Source: Aliiroseovarius sediminis (GTDB lineage: Bacteria > Pseudomonadota > Alphaproteobacteria > Rhodobacterales > Rhodobacteraceae). From it: DNA of 64,000 nt. Position 1 is the first letter of the stretch, and each line of letters begins with the position of its first letter. The notes beneath the pieces were generated by a model, which was not told the origin of the DNA, searched no databases, and saw nothing but the letters and a program-made list of their open reading frames with translations. This document shows, piece by piece, positions 9,746 to 19,595 of the stretch. The stretch covers positions 1 to 64,000 of the forward strand of contig NZ_JALBYP010000021.1 in assembly GCF_022678485.1 (NCBI RefSeq), given 5' to 3'. Both the position numbers and the translations under genes were made by a program.

Positions 9746-10948
9746 TCAGGCTTCGGCGATATGCTGCCCGGCGGCATGGGCGCTGGACCACGCCCATTGG
9801 AAATTGAACCCGCCAAGCCAACCCGTCACATCCACGCATTCGCCGATGAAGTAGAGGCCGGGCACAGATTTCGACATCATGGACTTGCTGTCGATCCCGT
9901 TGGTGGCGATGCCGCCCAGCGTGACTTCGGCAGTGCGATAGCCCTCGGACCCTGAAGGCGTAAGGGTCCAGTTTTCCAGTTGATCGGTCAGGGCGCGCAG
10001 CGCGGTGTCGGACTGGTCGGCCAGACGGGCGGTCAGGTCGAACCGGTCCGCCCATTCGGTTGTCAGATACTCAACCAACCGTGCTGGCAGGTGACGCGCC
10101 AGTTCGGTCGATATCTGCCGCCGCCCCTCGGTCTGTCTTTGGTCGCGCAACGCGGCGAACAGATCGACCCCGGCGGTCAGGTCGACATGGATCGGTTCGC
10201 CTTCGCGCCAGAAGGACGAGATTTGCAGGATCGCAGGGCCGGATAGACCGCGATGGGTGAACAGCATCGCCTCGTCGAAACTCGCGCGGTCGGTCCAGAC
10301 GCGGACAGGCAAGGACACGCCGGATAGCGCGGCGAAGCGGCCTTCGGGGAAGGTCAGGGGGACAAGGGCGGGGCGCGGTTCGATGATCTCGTGGCCGAAC
10401 TGGCGCGCGATGTCATAGGCAAAGCCCGTCGCGCCCATCTTGGGGATCGACTTGCCGCCGGTGGCTAGGACGAGGTTGCGGCAGGTCAGGGCGCTCGCTT
10501 TGGTTTCCAGCACGAATCCGTCATCTGTCTGGTCGACGCCTTCAACGGTTGTGGATAGGCGCAGCTCGGCGCCGGTGTCCCTCAGGTTACGAACCAGCAG
10601 GTCGATAATCTGCGCCGATTTGCCGTCGCAAAACAACTGGCCCAGCGTCTTTTCATGCCACGCAATCCCGGCGCGGTCGATCAGTTGGATGAAATCCCAC
10701 TGCGTGAAACGCGCGAGCGCGGATTTGTGGAAATGCGGGTTCTGGCCAGTGAAATTCGCCGGTTCTGTGTGCATATTGGTGAAATTGCAGCGTCCGCCGC
10801 CGGAGATGCGGATTTTTTCACCCGGCTTGGCCGCGTGGTCGATCACCAGCACGCGCTTACCGCTCGCCGCCGCGAAGGGTGCGCAGAACAGGCCCGCGGC
10901 GCCTGCGCCAATGATGATGGTGTCCCAGTCCGTAAGCATGGGCTGCAC
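9746..10948 (-). CDS. HI0933/BaiN-like FAD-dependent oxidoreductase
   Basis: A 400-residue flavoprotein. The N-terminus carries the dinucleotide-binding motif IIIGAGAAGLFCAPFAAASG followed by the acidic end of beta-2 (VLVIDHA), then GEKIRISGGGRCNFTN, a signature of the HI0933/YhiN family. ATGGKSIPKMGATG (about 166-179) and a C-terminal GLYFIGECVDVTGWLGGFN close the FAD fold. The family is annotated as an NAD(P)/FAD oxidoreductase of unknown physiological substrate. The start may be the ATG at 10948 or the one at 10939, three codons later. Confidence 0.9.
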   Translation of the reverse strand: MQPMLTDWDTIIIGAGAAGLFCAPFAAASGKRVLVIDHAAKPGEKIRISGGGRCNFTNMHTEPANFTGQNPHFHKSALARFTQWDFIQLIDRAGIAWHEKTLGQLFCDGKSAQIIDLLVRNLRDTGAELRLSTTVEGVDQTDDGFVLETKASALTCRNLVLATGGKSIPKMGATGFAYDIARQFGHEIIEPRPALVPLTFPEGRFAALSGVSLPVRVWTDRASFDEAMLFTHRGLSGPAILQISSFWREGEPIHVDLTAGVDLFAALRDQRQTEGRRQISTELARHLPARLVEYLTTEWADRFDLTARLADQSDTALRALTDQLENWTLTPSGSEGYRTAEVTLGGIATNGIDSKSMMSKSVPGLYFIGECVDVTGWLGGFNFQWAWSSAHAAGQHIAEA

Positions 10949-10980
10949 CTAGCGGGTTGGATTGGGCAAGAAAAGGGGGA

Positions 10981-11310
10981 TTACATCGAAAACGATGTGC
11001 CGCACCCGCAGGAGGCCGAGGCGTTCGGGTTGTCGATGATGAACCGCGCACCGATCAATTCCTCACTGAAATCAATGGTCGCATTGGCCAGAAAGGGCAA
11101 CGAGACTTCGTCCACCACCACCTGTTCGCCGGCACCTTTCAGCACGAGGTCGCCATCAGTCGGGTCGTCCAGTGAGATGTCGTATTGAAACCCCGAACAG
11201 CCGCCGCCATCGACGGCCACCCGCAGGGCTTTGCCTTGAGCGCCCGCGCCGATTTCGGCCAAACGTGCGAAAGCGCGGTCTGTGACGGTGGGGGGCAAGG
11301 TAAGGGTCAT
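10981..11310 (-). CDS. erpA: Iron-sulfur cluster insertion protein ErpA (A-type carrier)
   Basis: A 109-residue A-type carrier that receives Fe-S clusters from a scaffold and delivers them to apoproteins. The three cluster-ligand cysteines are present: one in DGGGCSGFQY (about 34-43) and two in ASCGCGTSF near the C-terminus. It is divergent from dgt across about 130 bases. A second A-type carrier gene lies at 33876-34244, so two delivery routes probably coexist. In relatives ErpA is often next to dgt, which supports the orthology. Confidence 0.92.
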   Translation of the reverse strand: MTLTLPPTVTDRAFARLAEIGAGAQGKALRVAVDGGGCSGFQYDISLDDPTDGDLVLKGAGEQVVVDEVSLPFLANATIDFSEELIGARFIIDNPNASASCGCGTSFSM

Positions 11311-11439
11311 TGGAATTCCATTTCATGTTCACGCCAAACAGAATATAGGGATGCCATGGGGGCGCGACAAGACGCCCGGCGGCTGTGCTTTGGTGGGGAC
11401 AACCGGGCGCATCTGCGGTGATAGGCAGAAAGGGCCAGA

Positions 11440-12582
11440 ATGCTCGCCATTTATGCAACCCATCCCGGCGAGACCCGGGGGCGGCTTTATGACGAAGGCG
11501 AAAGCGCCTTTCGCGAACCGTTCCAGCGGGATCGCGACCGGATCATCCACTCATCCGCCTTTCGCAGGCTTAAGCACAAGACGCAGGTATTCGTGGAGCA
11601 CGAGGGCGATTATTTTCGCACACGGCTGACCCACTCGATCGAGGTGGCGCAGGTTGCACGCACCATCGCTGGCGCGCTGGGGCTGAACAGTCACCTGACC
11701 GAAGCGGTGGCGCTGGCCCATGATCTGGGCCACACGCCTTTCGGTCACACGGGTGAAGATGCGCTGGATGCGATGATGAAGCCGTTTGGCGGCTTTGACC
11801 ATAACGCGCAGGCGCTGAAGATCGTGACCTCGCTGGAGCGTCACTATGCCGAATGGGACGGCTTGAACCTGACCTGGGAAACCCTTGAAGGGATTGCGAA
11901 ACATAACGGACCCGTGACGGGCGATCTGCCGCCCGCGCTGGCGGAGTACAACGCGCGTCACGATCTTGAACTGCACACCCATGCAGGTGCCGAGGCGCAG
12001 GCCGCGGCGCTGGCTGACGACATTGCCTATAACAATCACGACCTGCATGACGGGTTGCGGGCGGGTTTGTTTGATATGCGCGAAATTGCCGAGTTGCCCA
12101 TCGTCGGCCCGGCGATTGCTGAGGTGGACAAGCTGTATCCCGGCCTTGATGCCGGGCGCCGTCAGCACGAAGCGTTGCGCCGCGTGTTCGGAGTGATGGT
12201 GGAGGATGTGCTGAGCACTTCGGAGTTGCTGTTGGCGGATGCAGCACCCCAAACGGTCGAGGATATTCGCGCGCTGGATCACGCGGCCATCCGCTTCTCG
12301 CCCGCATTGTGGGCAGACCTGAAGGTTATTCGAGAATTCCTGTTCACACGCATGTATCGTGCGCCGTCGGTTGTGGCGATGCGCGAGCGTGTGACACGGG
12401 TTGTCGAAGATCTGTTTGCCCACTATCGCGCTGTCCCGTCCGACCTGCCCGGCGAATGGCGGGCCGAGATCGAAGCGGCCACCAGCGACCGTCGATTGGC
12501 GCGGTTGGTGGCGGATTATATTGCGGGGATGACGGACCGTTTCGCCTTGCAGGAGCACAAGCGGCTGGGGTTGGGGGGCTAG
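11440..12582 (+). CDS. dgt: Deoxyguanosinetriphosphate triphosphohydrolase-like protein
   Basis: An HD-domain dNTPase that hydrolyses dGTP (and, in this branch, other dNTPs) to the nucleoside and triphosphate, limiting dNTP pools. The 380-residue protein has RDRIIHSSAFRRLKHKTQVF (about 28-47), the HD elements TRLTHSIEVAQVAR (about 63-76) and ALAHDLGHTPFGHTGED (about 91-107), and later DDIAYNNHDLHDG (about 194-206). The length matches the short bacterial dGTPase-like clade rather than E. coli Dgt (about 505). The stop codon directly abuts a repeated 3'-end element. Confidence 0.95.
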   Translation: MLAIYATHPGETRGRLYDEGESAFREPFQRDRDRIIHSSAFRRLKHKTQVFVEHEGDYFRTRLTHSIEVAQVARTIAGALGLNSHLTEAVALAHDLGHTPFGHTGEDALDAMMKPFGGFDHNAQALKIVTSLERHYAEWDGLNLTWETLEGIAKHNGPVTGDLPPALAEYNARHDLELHTHAGAEAQAAALADDIAYNNHDLHDGLRAGLFDMREIAELPIVGPAIAEVDKLYPGLDAGRRQHEALRRVFGVMVEDVLSTSELLLADAAPQTVEDIRALDHAAIRFSPALWADLKVIREFLFTRMYRAPSVVAMRERVTRVVEDLFAHYRAVPSDLPGEWRAEIEAATSDRRLARLVADYIAGMTDRFALQEHKRLGLGG

Positions 12583-12642
12583 GGGGCGCTGCCCCCTCGG
12601 GACGGTGTCCCTCACCCCCGGGATATTTATGGCCAGAAGAAA
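12583..12642 (+). repeat. Two-hairpin 3'-end element, copy 1 (after dgt)
   Basis: Hairpin I is GGGGGC-GCT-GCCCCC, whose first G belongs to the dgt stop codon. TC follows, then hairpin II GGGAC-GGT-GTCCC (about 12599-12611), then TCACCCCCGGGATATTT and GGCCAGAAGAAA. The same modules in the same order occur at 47904-47964 and, inverted, at 48041-48100. Arms of hairpin II differ between copies but always pair. I recognise this block as recurrent in Rhodobacteraceae intergenic DNA but do not know a described function. Confidence 0.8.
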
Positions 12643-12722
12643 CGGGCTGTTTCGCTGCTTGGGTTGCTTGACCTTTGGGGCGTGGGTGCTAGGAGTGCGG
12701 CGGAGAGAAAAGGACCACGCCT

Positions 12723-14444
12723 ATGAACCTGTTTGCCGATATTCGCAGCCTTGTGATCAATACGCTTGAGGCGATGACGTCGGATGGGTTGCTGCCCGAC
12801 GGTCTGAGCTTTGACAACGTGACGGTCGAGCCGCCGCGCGATGCGGCTCATGGCGATATGGCGACAAATGCGGCGATGGTTCTGGCGAAACCCGCGAAGA
12901 TGAAACCGCGCGACATTGCCGAGGCGTTGGCGGATAAGCTGGCCGCCGACCATCGGATCGACGTCGCCGAGGTGGCCGGACCGGGTTTTTTGAACCTGCG
13001 GCTTGAGGTATCGGTCTGGACAGCTCTGGTCGAGGGCATTCTGGACGATCACGGATTTGGCAGGTCGTCCATGGGGGCGGGGCAGAAGGTCAATGTGGAA
13101 TATGTTTCGGCCAACCCGACCGGCCCTTTGCATGTCGGCCACACGCGCGGCGCGGTGTTCGGCGATGCGTTGGCCAGCCTTCTGGATTACGCCGGTCACG
13201 AAGTGACGCGGGAATACTACATCAACGACGGTGGCGCGCAGGTCGATGTGTTGGCGCGCTCGGTTTACCTGCGATATCTGGAGGCGCATGGGCAGGAGGT
13301 GGCGTTCGAGGATGGCACCTATCCCGGCGATTACCTTATTCCCGTCGGTGAGGCGCTGAAAGACAAGGTTGGCGACGCTTTTGTTGGCAAGGGCGAACAA
13401 TACTGGTTGGCTGAAATCCGCGAGTTTGCCACCGAGAAGATGCTGGATCTGATCCGCGAGGATCTGGCAATGCTGGGTGTGAAGATGGATGTCTTCTTCT
13501 CGGAAAAATCGCTGTACGGCACGGGCCGGATCGAAGACGCGCTGAAGGCATTGGAAGACAAAGGGCTGATCTACGAAGGTGTGCTTGAGCCGCCCAAGGG
13601 TAAAAAGCCTGAAGATTGGGAGCCGCGCGAGCAGACGTTGTTCAAATCCACCGAGCATGGCGATGACGTGGATCGCCCGGTCAAGAAGTCTGACGGCAGC
13701 TGGACTTATTTTGCGCCCGATATTGCCTATCATTTCGACAAGATCGAACGCGGCTTTGACGCGTTGATCGACGTGTTCGGCGCCGATCATGGTGGCTATG
13801 TGAAGCGGATGAAAGCGGCGGTGTCGGCGTTGTCCGATGGTCGTGTTCCGTTGGACGTGAAGCTGACCCAGCTTGTGAAGCTTTACAAGAATGGTGAGCC
13901 ATTCAAGATGTCGAAACGGGCAGGCACCTTCGTGACTTTGCGCGATGTGGTCGAACAGGTTGGGTCGGACGTGACCCGCTTCGTCATGCTGACCCGCAAG
14001 AACGACGCCCCGCTGGATTTCGATTTCGACAAAGTGTTGGAGCAGAGCCGCGACAATCCCGTATTCTATGTGCAATACGCTCATGCGCGGGTACGGTCGG
14101 TTCTGCGCAAGGCGGCGGATCAGGGGATCGCCTTGACGGATACGCCGCTGATCGAGGACGAGGCCGAGATTGCAGTGGCGAAAAAGCTGGCCGAGTGGCC
14201 ACGCCTGGTCGAGATCGCCGCCCGCACGCACGAACCGCATCGGATCGCCTTCTATCTGTATGAACTAGCGTCGGATTTCCACGCGCTGTGGAACCGTGGC
14301 AATGACAAGCCTGAGCTGCGTTTCCTGCAAGATGGCAATAACGCATCATCAGCAGCGAAAATCGTCCTGCCGCGTGCGGTAGCCGTTGTCATTTCGTCTG
14401 GCTTGGGTATCTTGGGCGTCACTCCTGCCGAGGAAATGCGCTGA
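12723..14444 (+). CDS. argS: Arginyl-tRNA synthetase
   Basis: Class I aminoacyl-tRNA synthetase charging tRNA-Arg. The 573-residue protein has the N-terminal additional domain, the HIGH-type motif in [14 protein letters not shown] (about 130-143), the arginine-site region [10 protein letters not shown], and the [10 protein letters not shown] motif (about 397-406). The DALR anticodon-binding domain fills the C-terminal part, including [19 protein letters not shown] (about 443-461). It starts at the ATG at 12723 ([11 protein letters not shown]). It heads a plus-strand run into the SPOR, nagZ and scp genes. Confidence 0.98.
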   Translation: MNLFADIRSLVINTLEAMTSDGLLPDGLSFDNVTVEPPRDAAHGDMATNAAMVLAKPAKMKPRDIAEALADKLAADHRIDVAEVAGPGFLNLRLEVSVWTALVEGILDDHGFGRSSMGAGQKVNVEYVSANPTGPLHVGHTRGAVFGDALASLLDYAGHEVTREYYINDGGAQVDVLARSVYLRYLEAHGQEVAFEDGTYPGDYLIPVGEALKDKVGDAFVGKGEQYWLAEIREFATEKMLDLIREDLAMLGVKMDVFFSEKSLYGTGRIEDALKALEDKGLIYEGVLEPPKGKKPEDWEPREQTLFKSTEHGDDVDRPVKKSDGSWTYFAPDIAYHFDKIERGFDALIDVFGADHGGYVKRMKAAVSALSDGRVPLDVKLTQLVKLYKNGEPFKMSKRAGTFVTLRDVVEQVGSDVTRFVMLTRKNDAPLDFDFDKVLEQSRDNPVFYVQYAHARVRSVLRKAADQGIALTDTPLIEDEAEIAVAKKLAEWPRLVEIAARTHEPHRIAFYLYELASDFHALWNRGNDKPELRFLQDGNNASSAAKIVLPRAVAVVISSGLGILGVTPAEEMR

Positions 14445-14548
14445 TCACAAGTGCAGCTTTGGCAGGCAAGAGGTTGACGCAGTAACCGGAACGTGACGCA
14501 GGAAGAGCCATCAATGGCCGGCGCGTCCCTGTCCGGAGGTGAGGCAGA

Positions 14549-15685
14549 ATGGCAGAAGCAAACTGGGGTCACGCAACCCCGCAGGCGACGTATAACAATC
14601 AATATGATCAAGGGTATGCGCCCAAGCACAGGGTGGAACCCCCGGTGATGGGAACGGCCTCTCAGGCTGGTATGCATGGTGGTTTGCAACCCACGTCGCA
14701 TATCGCGCCGATGGCCGATCTGACAGGCGATGATGCGCAACCCGCATCAGGCCAGGGCGGGGCTGGTGGTGTTGGCACGGCCCTGAACTATGCCGGGGCT
14801 GCTTTGTCGCTGGCGCTGATCGTTGGACTGGGCGTCTGGGGATACAAGCTGGCGGTGCGCGACGTAACCGGTATTCCGGTGGTGCGCGCTATCGAAGGCC
14901 CGATGCGCATTCAGCCCGAAAATCCTGGCGGCCAGTCGGCAGCCCATCAAGGGTTTGCCGTCAACAGCGTGCAGTCGGAAGGACAGGCAGCAGCGCCTGC
15001 TGATCGTCTGGTTCTGGCGCCTGCGCCGGAAGAGCTGGAAGAAGAAGACATGCTGACTGAGGTTGCCGCTGATGAAGCGATCTCGTCTGCTGTGGCCTTG
15101 CCGCTGCATGCGGCGTCTGCGGTGGTGCCCGAGCCCGAGCGTGCAAAGCCTGATCAGGTTGACCCGGTTGCCGCTGCCTTGGCGATTGCGCAGCAAATCG
15201 CGGCGGATGTGCAGGGCGATACGGCTGACGCGGCCGAAGCCAAGCCCCAAGACGTAAGCGCGACTGCGGAAGATGTGGTGCAAGCCAAGATTATTCCCGC
15301 TTCGGTGCCCGGTGTGCGCACGTCACCGCGTCCGTCGGGGCGCCCGGCGAACCTTGACACGCGGGTGTCTGTTGTATCGCCGCCGACCAGCGTGGCGGCA
15401 AGTGTGACCGATGTTGCGCCCGACAAGATCGCCGCTGGCACAAGGCTGGTGCAGCTTGGCGCGTTTGACAGCGCCGACGTGGCGCGCGCCGAATGGACCA
15501 AGCTTGCCACCCGGTTCGAGGATTATTTCGAAGGCAAATCCCGCGTCGTCCAGAAAGCCCAATCCGGCGGCAAGACCTTCTATCGCCTGCGCGCGCTGGG
15601 GTTTGACGATCTGGCGGATGCGCGCCGGTTCTGTTCGGTTCTGATGGCGTCGAAAGCGGCCTGTATTCCGGTCGTGAACCGATAA
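14549..15685 (+). CDS. SPOR-domain membrane protein
   Basis: A 378-residue bitopic protein. A cytoplasmic, Gly/Gln-rich N-terminus of about 85 residues is followed by one membrane helix (LSLALIVGLGVWGYKLAV, about 91-108). Next comes a long Ala/Glu/Pro-rich periplasmic linker and a C-terminal SPOR domain (RLVQLGAFDSADVARAEW to the end). SPOR domains bind denuded septal peptidoglycan, so a role at the division site is inferred. The TAA stop (15683-15685) is followed with no gap by the nagZ ATG, and this SPOR-nagZ-scpA-scpB order is common in Rhodobacteraceae. It starts at 14549 after GGAGGTGAGG. Confidence 0.88.
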   Translation: MAEANWGHATPQATYNNQYDQGYAPKHRVEPPVMGTASQAGMHGGLQPTSHIAPMADLTGDDAQPASGQGGAGGVGTALNYAGAALSLALIVGLGVWGYKLAVRDVTGIPVVRAIEGPMRIQPENPGGQSAAHQGFAVNSVQSEGQAAAPADRLVLAPAPEELEEEDMLTEVAADEAISSAVALPLHAASAVVPEPERAKPDQVDPVAAALAIAQQIAADVQGDTADAAEAKPQDVSATAEDVVQAKIIPASVPGVRTSPRPSGRPANLDTRVSVVSPPTSVAASVTDVAPDKIAAGTRLVQLGAFDSADVARAEWTKLATRFEDYFEGKSRVVQKAQSGGKTFYRLRALGFDDLADARRFCSVLMASKAACIPVVNR

Positions 15686-16717
15686 ATGACGGGGCAGGGC
15701 GCGTATATCTTCGGATGCGAGGGGCCGCGCCTGACCCCGGCCGAGCGTGATTTCTTTGAACGCACCCAGCCATGGGGCTTCATCCTGTTTGCCCGCAACG
15801 TCGAAAACCCCGATCAGATCCGCGCGCTGACTGCTGAATTACGCGGGGCGGTTAGCCGGGATGTTCCGATCTTTATTGATCAGGAGGGCGGACGCGTGGC
15901 GCGGATGACGGGGCCGCATTGGCGCGAATGGTTGCCGGTGCTGGAACAGGTCATGCTGAACAAGCGCGACGCGCTGCGCACGCTTTACCTGCGCTATCGC
16001 TTGATCGCGGACGAACTTTTGGCTCTTGGGATCGACGGCAACTGCGCCCCGTTGGCCGATATCGCCAATGCCGACACCCACCCGATCCTGCGTAATCGCT
16101 GCTATGGTGAAGACGTGGTGCGGGTGGCTGAACGCGCCGGAAATGTGGCACAGGCGTTGCTGGATGGCGGCGTGCTTCCTGTGGTTAAACACATGCCAGG
16201 GCAGGGACGGGCGACATTGGACAGCCATCAGGAATTGCCGCGCGTGGCCACCAAAGCCAAGGAACTGGCACGCACTGATTTCATGGCGTTTGAACCTTTG
16301 TCTGGGCTGCCCATCGGCATGACCGCCCATGTCGTTTATGATGATATCGACGCCGATAATCCTGCCACTCAAAGCACCGCGCTGATCCAGGTGATCCGCG
16401 AGCGTATCGGGTTCGACGGCCTCTTGATGACCGATGATCTGTCGATGCAGGCGCTGTCGGGACCGTTGTCGCTGCGCGCCCGCCGGTCCGTGCAGGCAGG
16501 CTGTGACATGATCTTGCATTGCAATGGCGCACTGGCCGAAATGGACGAGATTGCCGAGGCCACCGGCCCCTTGACCGGCCCTGCGCTGGACCGCGCAAAT
16601 GCCGCGCTGACTTGGCGCCGACGGCCTGATCCCATTGACATTCCGGCGCTTGACGCCGAATTTCAAAGCCTGATGACGGGTCAGGGGTCTGAACAGGCGA
16701 CGGATGAGCGAGACTGA
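15686..16717 (+). CDS. nagZ: Beta-N-acetylhexosaminidase NagZ
   Basis: A family GH3 glycosidase that removes N-acetylglucosamine from muropeptides in the cytoplasm during peptidoglycan recycling. In 343 residues it shows FIDQEGGRVARM (about 62-73), NCAPLADI (about 118-125), KHMPGQGRATLDSHQELP (about 169-186, with the acid/base His and the Asp typical of NagZ) and LLMTDDLSMQAL (about 247-258, with the nucleophile Asp). It begins right after the SPOR gene's stop and overlaps scpA by 14 bases, so it is in a tight operon. Confidence 0.94.
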   Translation: MTGQGAYIFGCEGPRLTPAERDFFERTQPWGFILFARNVENPDQIRALTAELRGAVSRDVPIFIDQEGGRVARMTGPHWREWLPVLEQVMLNKRDALRTLYLRYRLIADELLALGIDGNCAPLADIANADTHPILRNRCYGEDVVRVAERAGNVAQALLDGGVLPVVKHMPGQGRATLDSHQELPRVATKAKELARTDFMAFEPLSGLPIGMTAHVVYDDIDADNPATQSTALIQVIRERIGFDGLLMTDDLSMQALSGPLSLRARRSVQAGCDMILHCNGALAEMDEIAEATGPLTGPALDRANAALTWRRRPDPIDIPALDAEFQSLMTGQGSEQATDERD

Positions 16718-17498
16718 CGAATTTGAAAGCGACGCGATGTCGGTCTCGGAACGCTTGGCGGCCGAGGCGCTGATCGTGGATGTCGAGGGGTTCGAGGGCC
16801 CGCTTGACCTGCTTCTGACGCTCAGCCGCACGCAGAAGGTGGATCTGCGGAAAGTCTCGGTCCTGGAACTGGCCGAACAATATCTGGGCTTTGTCGAAAA
16901 GGCGCGCCATCTGCGCATCGAACTGGCGGCCGATTATCTGGTGATGGCCGCATGGCTGGCGTTCTTGAAATCCCGTCTTCTGCTGCCGCCTGATCCGTCT
17001 GAGGATGGCCCCTCGGGCGAAGAATTGGCCGCGCATCTGGCGTTCCAGTTGGAACGCTTGCAGGCTATGCGGGATGTGGCCGCCAAACTGATGGCGCGTG
17101 ACCAGCTGGGCCGCGACTTCTTCGCTCGTGGTATCCCCGAGGACGTGACCCGCGTGCGCCGCGTGACCTATACCGCAACCCTTCTGGACCTGATGCAGGG
17201 GTATGCGCGCATCCGTACCAAGGATGAATTCCGCCCCTTCGTGATGGACCGGGACGCGGTCATGACGATGGAACAGGCGCTGGATCGGATGCGCGGGCTG
17301 ATCGGTTATGCGGGGGACTGGACCGACCTGACCTCGTATCTGCCCGAAGGTTGGGAAACCGATCCGGTCCGCCGCCGGTCCGCCACCGCCGCGAATTTTG
17401 CCGCGACCTTGGAGTTGGCCAAGCGCGGCGCCCTTGAACTTCGACAGGGCGAGATGTTTGCCCCCATTCAAATCCGCAGGAAAACACATGACGGATGA
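16704..17498 (+). CDS. scpA: Segregation and condensation protein A
   Basis: The kleisin subunit of the SMC-ScpAB condensin that compacts and separates newly replicated chromosomes. The 264-residue protein has the typical N-terminal segment VEGFEGPLDLLLTLSRTQKV (about 28-47), the SMC-neck contact region, then AADYLVMAAWLAFLKSRLLL (about 77-96) and a C-terminal winged helix. The ATG at 16704 lies inside the nagZ 3' end. The gene overlaps scpB by 11 bases, so the partners are made together. Confidence 0.94.
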   Translation: MSETDEFESDAMSVSERLAAEALIVDVEGFEGPLDLLLTLSRTQKVDLRKVSVLELAEQYLGFVEKARHLRIELAADYLVMAAWLAFLKSRLLLPPDPSEDGPSGEELAAHLAFQLERLQAMRDVAAKLMARDQLGRDFFARGIPEDVTRVRRVTYTATLLDLMQGYARIRTKDEFRPFVMDRDAVMTMEQALDRMRGLIGYAGDWTDLTSYLPEGWETDPVRRRSATAANFAATLELAKRGALELRQGEMFAPIQIRRKTHDG

Positions 17499-18168
17499 CG
17501 CAACGCAGGACGATGTGACGGACGCCGCCATCACCAGCAATGACAGCCTGTTTGACGCCCCACCCATGGGCGAACAGGAACGCATGGTCGAGGCCATCCT
17601 GTTTGCATCCGCCGAACCAATCACGGTGAAAGAGCTTGAGGCGCGGATGCCCCACGGCTCGGACGCCGCCGAGGCGTTGGTTTATCTTCGCAAACGATAC
17701 GAGGGGCGGGGCGTGTCCGTCGTCAAGGTGGGCGATGCGTGGGCAATCCGCACCGCGCCGGACCTTGGCTACCTGATGCAGAAGGAAACGGTCGAGACGC
17801 GTAAGCTGTCGCGCGCGGCCATCGAAACGCTTGCAATCATAGCCTATCACCAACCCGTCACCCGCGCCGAGATCGAAGAGATTCGCGGCGTGTCTGTCAG
17901 CCGTGGCACGATTGATCAGTTGATTGAAATGGAATGGATCCGCTTTGGTCGCCGCCGCATGACGCCCGGTCGCCCGGTGACATTCGTGGTCACGCAGATT
18001 TTCATGGATCATTTCGGTCTGGAAAGTGCGCGCGACCTGCCGGGGCTGAAAGAATTGCGCTCGGCCGGCCTTCTGGAGAGTCGCCCACCGCCCGGTGCGA
18101 TGCCCGGACCGGAAACGGACGATGAGGATGAAAGCCCCGAAGGCCAGTCGGAATTGTTCGAGGACTAA
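17488..18168 (+). CDS. scpB: Segregation and condensation protein B
   Basis: The second non-SMC subunit of bacterial condensin; its dimer of tandem winged helices holds ScpA. It shows MVEAILFASAEPITVKELEA (about 32-51), the conserved RAAIETLAIIAYHQPVTRAE (about 110-129) and IRGVSVSRGTIDQL. The same frame stays open back to 17398, but the ATG at 17488, inside the end of scpA and after AGGAAAACAC, gives the family-typical start (MTDDATQDD, 226 residues). The tail is acidic (ETDDEDESPEG). Confidence 0.93.
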   Translation: MTDDATQDDVTDAAITSNDSLFDAPPMGEQERMVEAILFASAEPITVKELEARMPHGSDAAEALVYLRKRYEGRGVSVVKVGDAWAIRTAPDLGYLMQKETVETRKLSRAAIETLAIIAYHQPVTRAEIEEIRGVSVSRGTIDQLIEMEWIRFGRRRMTPGRPVTFVVTQIFMDHFGLESARDLPGLKELRSAGLLESRPPPGAMPGPETDDEDESPEGQSELFED

Positions 18169-18257
18169 CGCGCGCACCCGCCGAGTGGTCAGAACCGACA
18201 TGAAACTGCCAGAATTATCTGGTATGATACTGGCGAATAGAGCAGGGAAGCGAGAAG

Positions 18258-18479
18258 ATGAACGGCAACCAGATCATCAACATGATCATCCGACAAGTGA
18301 TGCGCCGCGTGATCAACAAGGGCGTGAACACGGGGATCGACCTTGCATCGCGTCGCGGTAGGTCCGACGGCGACATGACCGAGGACGAGCGCAGTCGTTC
18401 ACAAACACAGGCCGATCAGGGTAGGAATATGGCCAAGCGCGCTCGTAAGGCCGGGCGACTGACGCGGCGGTTGTTCTGA
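18258..18479 (+). CDS. Small conserved-looking hypothetical protein
   Basis: A 73-residue, strongly basic protein starting MNGNQIINMIIRQVMRRVIN. An amphipathic N-terminal helix is followed by a hydrophilic Arg/Gln/Asp-rich tail ending in GRLTRRLF. The start is supported by GGGAAGCGAGAAG just upstream. It lies 90 bases after scpB in the same direction and may be the last gene of that operon. I have seen similar short proteins after scpB in Rhodobacteraceae but know no function. Confidence 0.65.
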   Translation: MNGNQIINMIIRQVMRRVINKGVNTGIDLASRRGRSDGDMTEDERSRSQTQADQGRNMAKRARKAGRLTRRLF

Positions 18480-18559
18480 GAATGTGATTGGTTGGTCAAC
18501 GACCAACGCGACAGTCGTGCGCATGCGTTGAATGTCTGGTTTGACCCAGGAATGCTTAT

Positions 18560-19471
18560 TTAAAACACCGACCATTTGGTGGCATTTGATAGCATCGTTG
18601 CTGCGCGTGTGCCGGCGTGTGAGTTTCCATAGCGGTTGAGTCCGGGCGACCATATTGCAACCGACGCTACATTCGGCGCGATCACCAAGAGACCGCCGCC
18701 CACCCCGCTTTTTCCCGGTAATCCGACCCGAAATGCAAAGTCGCCAGATCCATCGTAGTGTCCACAGGTCATCATCAGGGCATTTACCCTTCTGGCGCGC
18801 TGCAAAGACAGGACCGCGGGGGCACCTTTTAAGCCTGCCAAAGATGCACCGGCCATTGCCAGCTGATCGGTTGTCATCTCGATAGCGCATTGATGAAAGT
18901 AAGTGCCCAGCGTCAGCTCTGGTTCGTTCTCAAGATTTCCATGTGACTTTAGATAATAGGCGAGTGCTTTGTTTCGTGCGCCAGTTTCCTGTTCAGATGT
19001 CGCAACATCTTCATTTATGTAAATATCATCGGACTGTGACATATATTTGATAAGCTCAAGAATTTCCGTAAGCGCCATCTTGGGTTCTCGCCCTGACAAA
19101 AGGGCGTCCGTGGTCACAATCGCGCCCGCGTTTACAAAGGGGTTTCGGGGGCGGCCTTTTTCTTTCTCGAGCAAAACAACTGAATCAAAAGAGGTGCCGG
19201 AAGGTTCTCGTCCAACCCTGCTCCAAAGCTGGTCCCCAGTTCGTCCAAGTGCTGCGATAAGTGAAAACACTTTCGTGATGCTCTGAACGGAGAACGGCTT
19301 GGATGCAGCGCCGGCGTTGATTAATTTTCCGTCAGGCAAGCAGACGCTGATTGCAAATTGTTTCGGATCTACGCTGGCAAGTTCGGGAATATACTGCGCC
19401 GTTTCGCCCCAATCATCCTGTTGAAAAATCGACGCCGTAATGGATTTGAGAATATCTTCCAATCTGATCAC
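18560..19471 (-). CDS. glsA: Glutaminase
   Basis: Hydrolyses glutamine to glutamate and ammonia. The 303-residue protein belongs to the serine-dependent beta-lactamase-fold glutaminases: PFSVQSITKVFSLI (about 59-72) holds the SxxK nucleophile motif, NPFVNAGAIVTTDAL (about 109-123) and GLPGKSGVGGGLLVI (about 250-264) complete the site. Base use is unlike its neighbours: 19021-19080 is about 37% G+C by my count and AT-ending codons are frequent, suggesting lateral acquisition. It begins at the ATG at 19471 and stands alone, convergent with the small scpB-side gene. Confidence 0.93.
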   Translation of the reverse strand: MIRLEDILKSITASIFQQDDWGETAQYIPELASVDPKQFAISVCLPDGKLINAGAASKPFSVQSITKVFSLIAALGRTGDQLWSRVGREPSGTSFDSVVLLEKEKGRPRNPFVNAGAIVTTDALLSGREPKMALTEILELIKYMSQSDDIYINEDVATSEQETGARNKALAYYLKSHGNLENEPELTLGTYFHQCAIEMTTDQLAMAGASLAGLKGAPAVLSLQRARRVNALMMTCGHYDGSGDFAFRVGLPGKSGVGGGLLVIAPNVASVAIWSPGLNRYGNSHAGTRAATMLSNATKWSVF

Positions 19472-19595
19472 CCAAAGTGAAACTGTTACCCAATGCGTCT
19501 TACGAGAAAATAAGGGATTCTACAAAGTTCACTACAGATTTGGCTGACCGTCAGAGTGATGCTGTTAGCGCTTGTCCGCATAGTTGCCCTTACCC

